A stretch of 37,516 nucleotides of DNA. It comes from Nitrososphaerota archaeon. Lineage in GTDB: Archaea; Thermoproteota; Nitrososphaeria; Nitrososphaerales; Gagatemarchaeaceae. The notes beneath the pieces were generated by a model that made no database searches, had not been told where the DNA came from, and saw only the letters and a program-made list of their open reading frames with translations. This document shows, in pieces, positions 32,703-37,516 of the stretch. Made by a program: the position numbers and the translations under genes. Where the stretch lies: positions 1 to 37,516 of the forward strand of contig JACQFN010000025.1 of assembly GCA_016200045.1 (NCBI GenBank), in the 5' to 3' direction. Each line of letters begins with the position of its first letter. The stretch's first letter is position 1.

Positions 32703-32881
32703 TTCTGGATGATGCGCCGTGTTAGACTACCACAGGGAGGATATAAGCTGGCAAACTTGAAACGCACACCTACTTTGCCTTGTTTGACATCGACAAAGAC
32801 TCGATTAGCATTGGGCCGTTCCCGCATTGCGTCACAACTACCCCAATTGAATACTTGTTACTCGTCCTTCTGAGACCTTGT

Positions 32882-33628
32882 CTAAGGATTCAGGACGAAT
32901 CCCTGCCACACCTTGTCAACTAGATCCTTCGCATAGTCTGGTCTCGTAAGCGTATAGTTGTCTCTAGGCTCGAACAGGAAGCTAATCCAGGTCCCAAGCT
33001 CGTCTCTGAAGTGCCGGGGAAGAAGTCTGCTTACCCTAAGGCCGTCATGTCTAATGTCAGGGAACATTACGAAGGTGACAGAGTTCACCTGCCTGCTCTT
33101 TCGCAGCAACGAAAGCAGGTATGCTCTGCCTACTGCGGATTCAAACTCTGCCGACCAGGTCAGCTCGATAACATGAGAATGCTTGCCAAGCTTGACCAAG
33201 TAATCGACGGCGACCTCACCGAGGGAAGTTTCAAACTTCACACCTCGCTCGGCCTCCGCATTGTTTCCTCTCGCCTTTGCAAAGAGGCTTTGGGTCAGAT
33301 TACTCTTAAGGATGTCCATTGCTACGAGCCCCAGCCTGGGCGCCCTGAAACCAGATCCACGAATTGATTCTAGTGCTTCATTCAATGTTGCCCTGTTCCT
33401 AGGCGAGTAGAATCTCGTGACACCCCTCTTGTCGCTTTGTAGTATTCCGTCCCGCTCAAGGTTGTGGAGACCGTTGGTTACCGTCTGAATTGCCGATTTC
33501 AGACTCTGAGCGGCAGCGCTCGCTTTGAGTTCTTGGATACCCTCGGTGCTGAATAGCATACAGAGTCTAAGGCCAAGCGTGTGCGACTGGAGGTATTCGA
33601 CATAGCTCTGAGCGCTTCTTGGGAGCAT
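32882..33628 (-). CDS. Winged-helix protein with degenerate restriction-nuclease-like C-domain
   Basis: A 248-residue protein. The N-terminal ~80 residues are a winged helix (GLRLCMLFSTEGIQELKASA, AIQTVTNGLHNLERDGIL, GVTRFYSP). The C-terminal part has strand patterns like PD-(D/E)XK nucleases: VAVDYLVKLGKHSHVIELTW with Asp and Glu in place, but Thr where Lys is needed, then AYLLSLLRKS. It is probably an inactive nuclease fold used as a sensor, or an undetected variant. ATG 33628 with CTTATATC (33656-33663) 28-35 bases upstream fits a leaderless transcript. Divergent from hicA; likely a local regulator of the island. Confidence 0.55.
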   Translation of the reverse strand: MLPRSAQSYVEYLQSHTLGLRLCMLFSTEGIQELKASAAAQSLKSAIQTVTNGLHNLERDGILQSDKRGVTRFYSPRNRATLNEALESIRGSGFRAPRLGLVAMDILKSNLTQSLFAKARGNNAEAERGVKFETSLGEVAVDYLVKLGKHSHVIELTWSAEFESAVGRAYLLSLLRKSRQVNSVTFVMFPDIRHDGLRVSRLLPRHFRDELGTWISFLFEPRDNYTLTRPDYAKDLVDKVWQGFVLNP

Positions 33629-33655
33629 TTCCGGCTGTACACTACCAAGGGAAGG

Positions 33656-33678
33656 CTTATATCATAATACTATTAGTA
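33656..33678. promoter_or_regulatory. Divergent promoter with inverted repeat
   Basis: CTTATATC (33656-33663) serves the minus-strand winged-helix gene. TACTA-T-TAGTA (33668-33678) is an 11-base perfect inverted repeat in the A/T-rich gap, within the likely promoter of hicA (start TTG 33707). It is a candidate operator for the winged-helix protein or a HicA-linked regulator. Confidence 0.4.
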
Positions 33679-33706
33679 ATACCGATAGGTAATAACAGGC
33701 GAGAAT

Positions 33707-33928
33707 TTGAAGTATCGTCCTCTTAAGGGAAAGGAAATTTGTAAGGCCCTCCAGAGAAGGTTGGGGTATCGTGTCAGGGCTACGCAGGGAAGCCATGTTC
33801 AACTGGTCGATGAAGACAATCATCAGGTAACCGTGCCAGTGCATGGCGAGGTCAGCCCTCGGACTCTGCTCTCAATCTCCTTTCAAGCCGGGATGACGAA
33901 AGACGACTTTCTGAGGTTATTCGAATGA
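33707..33928 (+). CDS. hicA: HicA-family mRNA interferase toxin (solo)
   Basis: A 73-residue protein matching HicA/YcfA: KGKEICKALQRRLGY, RVRATQGSHVQLVDEDNHQV with the catalytic His in GSHV, TVPVHGEVSPRTLLSIS, and AGMTKDDFLRL. HicA is a double-stranded-RNA-binding-fold ribonuclease that cleaves mRNA. Normally a HicB antitoxin gene follows directly; here none is found on either side before tnsAB, so it is an orphan, or the divergent winged-helix protein substitutes for HicB. The start is TTG 33707. Confidence 0.8.
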   Translation: MKYRPLKGKEICKALQRRLGYRVRATQGSHVQLVDEDNHQVTVPVHGEVSPRTLLSISFQAGMTKDDFLRLFE

Positions 33929-34058
33929 TTGACGGAACCACGCCACCCCACCTCCCCAGGAGGGGTAAAGGGGGTAAAGTATGGCTGCGACTTGAATCGG
34001 TTCTACCTGGACGTACACTCATCCGGTCGCAGCGTAACCCCCAGGCGAGTGGAGCTTC
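33929..34058. repeat. Repeat-bearing gap before tnsAB, candidate transposon-end region
   Basis: This 130-base gap holds a tandem direct repeat GGGGTAAAG at 33962-33970 and 33971-33979, and an inverted repeat GCTGCGAC (33984-33991) / GTCGCAGC (34026-34033) spaced by 34 bases. Just upstream is a small CCTCC-CCA-GGAGG stem. In Tn7 the end carrying several TnsB-binding sites lies immediately before tnsA, so this or the 33629-33706 gap is where the end is expected. A terminal TGT and multiple ~20-bp sites were not convincingly found by eye. Confidence 0.35.
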
Positions 34059-36668
34059 ATGGATATAGTAGACCCAGGCGATAAGGAGGTCGGTGAGACC
34101 GCGGGCGTCAGAAGAGTACGACCGAACAGGATAAGCTGCACTGGCTACTACGTCTCTCGGCATGGCTACAGCATCCCTTACGAGTCTGTTCTGGAGAGGG
34201 ACTTCTTCCTGCTTTGCGATTTCGAACCGCAAATTACGAAGATAACGGCACAACCCTTCAGGATTGGGAAACATACGCCCGATGCCTGCCTTGAGACAAT
34301 GGACGGCAAGCGTATCGTTGTCGATGTGAAGCCGGAAGCGATCCTCATCAGGAAGTGGTCCAAGTACGCTGCTGCGTTCGCATCTACTGCAGAGTACTGC
34401 GAAGGGCAGGGATACTCCTATGCCTTCTTCACAGACGCTCTCAGGACTGATCAAAGACACCGGCTGGCTGTTCTGAAGGAGATACACTACAACGCCCAGT
34501 GCGAGGACAGTCCTGCCCTGGAGGTATCACTCCAATCGGATCTTGAGAACAGAGGTCCAACCACCGTCATGACTCTCTTGGAGAACCTGGATTCGAAGAT
34601 GGACCCGGCCGTGGCAAAGAGGGCCTTATCCAAGCTGATATTCGGCATGTCAGCTGTTGTCCTCGACACCCCCAAGCCCTTTCTAGAGGACGCAGTGGTG
34701 TCTGCAGAGAGAGACGGCGCTAAGGCTCAGAGCATCATCATTCCATATTCTAGGGTGCTCAAACGACTTGAAACCCATCCACTCCGATTCCTTGGAGATT
34801 CGGCCGTCAACTATTACGAGAGAATGCATGAGTTGACGCTCGCAGGCCACCATTATGAGGTCTTGGATAGTTCGGCACCTGAAGATATACTTGTGAGCAG
34901 CAGCGAGAATGGAGAGCGATATCGAGTATGTCTTGACAAGATTCCAGCGGCAGGCGGGAAGCTCAGCACCTTAGCCTTGGAACGACCTGAACTCTTCGAC
35001 CGAATAATGCAGAGGTGGGACGGAATACGAGGCCTAGTAAGCCTCCCCAGAAGAACGAAAGAAGACTTTCGGAAGGTCGCAGGAACACTCGGATTGAGCC
35101 CAAGACAAGTCCGAAGGCTCATCAGGCGGGTCGAGTCCTACGGCCCCGAGGGCCTAGCTCCCTTGGAAGGAAAGGGTGGCAAAGGGGGAATCAGAATCGA
35201 GCGGGATGTCGACGAAATTGTTCGCCGGGTCATTGAGGAGGAATACCTAACCACTAGAAAACCGACTGTGGCACAAATATACAAAGATATTCAATTGAGG
35301 ATAGCTGACGCAAACAGACTCAGACACTCGAATGAGGAGCTCAAGGTTCCTCACATGGACACCATTTACCGAAGAGTGCATGCGATACATCCGCAGACAA
35401 AGGCCGAGAAGCGTGAAGGAATCAAATTCACAAGCGACAGGTTCGGGGTTTACGGAGGGAGATTTCCAGATTCAACCCGCCCACTTCAAACGGTACTAAT
35501 CGATCACACCCCCTTGGACGTCAGGGTTGTGGAGAGCACCACGGGAAGGCCAATTTCGAGGGTCTGGATTACCGCCCTGATAGACGCTTACAGTCGAATG
35601 GTCGGAGGTTTCATGCTGAACCTTACACAACCGAATGCCAACGACGTGGGCCTGGTCATCCTGCAGTGCGCACTATCGAAAGACAACGAGGTCAGGCAGC
35701 ATGAACTCATGGAATGGCCGATCCAGGGGGTCCCCTGGCAACTGCATTTTGACAATGGGAAGGACTTCCGATCCAGGTCGATTGCGGCCGGTTGCGCCGA
35801 GTTCGGCATTAACATAATGCACCGTCCCGTTGGCACCCCACGCTTCGGGGGGTACATCGAGAGATTCTATCGAACTCTTGAACAGGGTTACATCCATGAT
35901 TTTCCAGGGACAACCAAGTCAGATCCAGACGAGCGGGGGATATACGATTCTGACAAGGAAGCTCGTCTTACAATCGACAAATTGGAAGCTCTAGTTTGGA
36001 AGAGCATCGACGAGTACCACATTACCCCGCACAGTGAACTCGGAATGACTCCCCTGCAGAAGTGGAAGGAAGGGGTCAGGTCACACCCGCCAAGGCAACT
36101 CTCTCAGGATCAGACTGAGAGATTCCGCATGGCCTTTCTTCCGATGGAAGAGCGAACAATTCAGAAGGATGGCATTCATTTCGGGGGGTGTGAATATTAT
36201 TCTCCGGACCTCATTTCTCTTTTGTCCACGGGACTTGGAAAGGGTAACGAGAAACGCAAAATCAGACACGACCCGCTCGATGTCCGCTACATCTATGTCT
36301 TCGACAAGAAAGAGTTCAGGTATCACCGCCTGACTTGCGGCGTTCACGAGCGAATCTCCAGGCGAGAATTTCTAAAGGCACGAAAGGAGCGCAGGACGAA
36401 AGCAGGATTTGACCCTTCCGAGGCGAATGTTGTCTCTCAGTACAGGAAACGGGTCGCCGAACTAGAGAAGGACGATCATGTCCAGAGCAAACGAACGCTC
36501 AAGGAGAGGGAGATAATCCGACGAGAGAATTCGAAGGCGGAACGCTTTGCAAAGACAAAGGCCACCACACAGAAGGAAGAGCCGAAGCCGTCTGCTCTGT
36601 CCTACAAACCCAGCTCGATGGAACTCTCTGGAAAGGTCCGCATCAAGAATGACGGGAGGACTGGGTGA
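34059..36668 (+). CDS. tnsAB: TnsA-TnsB fusion transposase of a Tn7-like element
   Basis: An 869-residue protein joining two normally separate Tn7 subunits. Residues 1-150 are the TnsA endonuclease: SVLERDF (Glu46), HTPDACL (Asp75) and VVDVKPE (Lys91), the restriction-like active site that cuts 5' ends. About 150-260 is probably the TnsA C-terminal part. About 325-400 contains helix-turn-helix DNA-binding segments (LGLSPRQVRRLIRRVESYGP). About 470-680 is the RNase H-like transposase with Asp482 (LIDHTP), Asp565 (HFDNGKDF) and Glu601 (GGYIERFYRTLE), a D-D-35-E set. About 700-770 is the Mu-type C-terminal barrel (YYSPDLISLL, RHDPLDVRYIYVFD), followed by a charged tail likely to touch TnsC. The stop overlaps tnsC by one base. 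Confidence 0.9.
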   Translation: MDIVDPGDKEVGETAGVRRVRPNRISCTGYYVSRHGYSIPYESVLERDFFLLCDFEPQITKITAQPFRIGKHTPDACLETMDGKRIVVDVKPEAILIRKWSKYAAAFASTAEYCEGQGYSYAFFTDALRTDQRHRLAVLKEIHYNAQCEDSPALEVSLQSDLENRGPTTVMTLLENLDSKMDPAVAKRALSKLIFGMSAVVLDTPKPFLEDAVVSAERDGAKAQSIIIPYSRVLKRLETHPLRFLGDSAVNYYERMHELTLAGHHYEVLDSSAPEDILVSSSENGERYRVCLDKIPAAGGKLSTLALERPELFDRIMQRWDGIRGLVSLPRRTKEDFRKVAGTLGLSPRQVRRLIRRVESYGPEGLAPLEGKGGKGGIRIERDVDEIVRRVIEEEYLTTRKPTVAQIYKDIQLRIADANRLRHSNEELKVPHMDTIYRRVHAIHPQTKAEKREGIKFTSDRFGVYGGRFPDSTRPLQTVLIDHTPLDVRVVESTTGRPISRVWITALIDAYSRMVGGFMLNLTQPNANDVGLVILQCALSKDNEVRQHELMEWPIQGVPWQLHFDNGKDFRSRSIAAGCAEFGINIMHRPVGTPRFGGYIERFYRTLEQGYIHDFPGTTKSDPDERGIYDSDKEARLTIDKLEALVWKSIDEYHITPHSELGMTPLQKWKEGVRSHPPRQLSQDQTERFRMAFLPMEERTIQKDGIHFGGCEYYSPDLISLLSTGLGKGNEKRKIRHDPLDVRYIYVFDKKEFRYHRLTCGVHERISRREFLKARKERRTKAGFDPSEANVVSQYRKRVAELEKDDHVQSKRTLKEREIIRRENSKAERFAKTKATTQKEEPKPSALSYKPSSMELSGKVRIKNDGRTG

Positions 36669-37516
36669 TGACCAGAGATATGTATCCCCACCTGCTCCCA
36701 GATGTCGTCGAGACACTGAACTGGACGGTCGACAGGAGGATGGAATTCAACAAGAGAGATTGCTTTGTGAGATACCCGGCGGCCGACGAAGTTCTGAGGA
36801 AGCTTGAGGACCTCCGCACCGGGCCGAGAAGGCTGCGACCCCAGAATCTTCTACTGTATGGTTCAGGCGGTAACGGGAAGACAGCGGTCCTTGACGAGTT
36901 CGTTGATATCAGGAAAGATCTGATTCTCACAAGCGAAGCGGGAAATGGCAAAACCGCTCTTGTTCAGGAGTTCGGTGCCCATCACCCCGAAAGAAGTACG
37001 CCAGATATGGAAATCAAGCCGGTGATTAGGACCGAAGTAGTTTCCCCGGGAGAAAGCCGACTCCTTTCTGCAATCCTACAGAGCTTGGGTTACGAAGACT
37101 GGGACAGGGGGAGCAACGATAGCAAGTTCAAGAGGGTTCTGAACGGCCTGGACAAGTGCCGTGTTGAAGTCTTGGCCATCGACGAGTTCCACAACATGCT
37201 GCAGGGTGGAAAGAGAGAGTATGAGTCGCTTCGAGTTATCAAGACCATCTCAAACAAACTCGGGCTTCCAATCGTCCTCAGTGGGACCGAACTCGCTCTC
37301 AGAGTCCTCAGGGATGACCCGCAGCTCCTTACTCGCTTCGACGTTGTCAAGCTTCCACTTTGGGAGGCGAATCAAAATTACATCGACTTCCTCTATTACT
37401 TCGAGTCCACACTATCATTGGCTGAGGCCAGCCACCTTTACAGGGAAGAGAAGGCACAACCAATCCTCGAGCTCTCAAGAAGCCTGAATCCAGAGGGACG
37501 TCAAGGAGTCCTCGCC
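36668..37516 (+). CDS. tnsC: TnsC/TniB AAA+ transposition ATPase (C-terminus outside window)
   Basis: 283 residues are visible, the rest lies beyond the edge. The ATG overlaps the tnsAB stop (TGATG). The sequence matches TniB/TnsC: LRPQNLLLYG-SGGNGKT (Walker A, Lys71), a second SEAGNGKT (Lys95), Walker B VEVLAIDEFHN (Asp172-Glu173), then LPIVLSGTELAL (sensor-like) and RFDVVKLPLW. TnsC polymerises on target DNA and licenses TnsAB to insert. Two complete Walker A motifs 24 residues apart are abnormal for the family (see the repeat entry). A targeting gene (TnsD/TniQ) is expected downstream, outside the window. Confidence 0.85.
   Translation, partial: MTRDMYPHLLPDVVETLNWTVDRRMEFNKRDCFVRYPAADEVLRKLEDLRTGPRRLRPQNLLLYGSGGNGKTAVLDEFVDIRKDLILTSEAGNGKTALVQEFGAHHPERSTPDMEIKPVIRTEVVSPGESRLLSAILQSLGYEDWDRGSNDSKFKRVLNGLDKCRVEVLAIDEFHNMLQGGKREYESLRVIKTISNKLGLPIVLSGTELALRVLRDDPQLLTRFDVVKLPLWEANQNYIDFLYYFESTLSLAEASHLYREEKAQPILELSRSLNPEGRQGVLA
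36848..36991 (+). repeat. Tandem 24-codon duplication carrying two Walker A motifs inside tnsC
   Basis: Codons 36848-36919 (LLLYGSGGNGKTAVLDEF and six more) and 36920-36991 (LILTSEAGNGKTALVQEF and six more) align without gaps, with 10 of 24 residues identical including the whole GNGKT-A core and E-F. The DNA copies have diverged much more, so the duplication is not recent. The first copy continues the upstream family context (RPQN), the second continues the downstream context (HHPE). Confidence 0.6.

Noticed and set aside
32594-32827. Minus-strand frame reading NRVFVDVKQGKVGVRF
   Set aside because: Overlaps the methylase start in another frame; could be a remnant, but support is too thin.
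22818-37516. CRISPR array or Cas genes associated with the Tn7-like module
   Set aside because: No regularly spaced repeats and no Cas protein motifs were seen in the window; any such association would have to lie to the right of it.

Overview
The window looks archaeal, most likely an uncultured member of the Thermoproteota (Nitrososphaeria/Bathyarchaeia-like); the rank is inference. Support from the sequence: A/T-rich TATA-like boxes lie about 24-38 bp upstream of many starts, which are often leaderless and often TTG or GTG. There is a bifunctional CoaBC of archaeal type, a DUF5679 zinc-ribbon protein, a duplicated Lrp-like winged-helix regulator, an RNase J-like metallo-beta-lactamase protein, a NucS-like nuclease and a PEF-CTERM-like surface anchor.

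Layout. (1) 0-7 kb: an incomplete P-loop helicase/ATPase, a ribbon-helix-helix protein, small membrane proteins, a Thr-rich surface protein, an Lrp-like regulator and two exported proteins of unknown function. (2) 7.2-17.9 kb, a GC-rich housekeeping block: a 1226-residue exported LCAT-type lipase with a C-terminal membrane anchor, an adenylate cyclase-TPR protein, a DUF1684 protein, CoaBC, a nitrilase-family amidohydrolase, a four-helix membrane protein and a DUF1326/DUF2182 pair. (3) 17.9-19.35 kb: a lower-GC divergent gene pair, followed by the 3' remnant of a membrane-protein gene. (4) 19.5-22.8 kb, GC-rich: an MFS transporter, a hypothetical gene and a compact operon of an ATP-dependent DNA ligase and a family X polymerase-like nucleotidyltransferase. 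(5) 22.8-33.9 kb: a lower-GC accessory island full of nucleic-acid enzymes. It holds a NucS-like PD-(D/E)XK nuclease, a RelE toxin with a composite UPF0175-type antitoxin, a barrel protein possibly related to tRNA-guanine transglycosylase, an RNase J-like MBL protein, two tandem Holliday-resolvase-like nuclease paralogs (the second apparently inactive), a 1002-residue DNA N6-adenine methyltransferase with a nuclease-like N-terminus, a winged-helix protein with a degenerate nuclease-like domain, and a solo HicA. (6) 34.06 kb to the end: a Tn7-like transposition module. A single 869-residue protein joins a TnsA endonuclease to a TnsB DDE transposase, and it overlaps by one base a TnsC/TniB AAA+ ATPase that runs off the window.

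The most unusual content is this TnsAB-TnsC module in an apparently archaeal setting. Its TnsC carries a tandem 24-codon duplication containing two Walker A motifs. By Tn7 convention the transposon end should lie just upstream of tnsAB, and most cargo plus any TnsD/TniQ targeting gene should lie beyond the right edge. On that reading the island at 22.8-33.9 kb is a neighbouring defence island rather than proven cargo. The set MBL protein + resolvase-like pair + TGT-like protein is a candidate uncharacterised defence or DNA-modification module. No CRISPR array, rRNA or complete tRNA was recognised.
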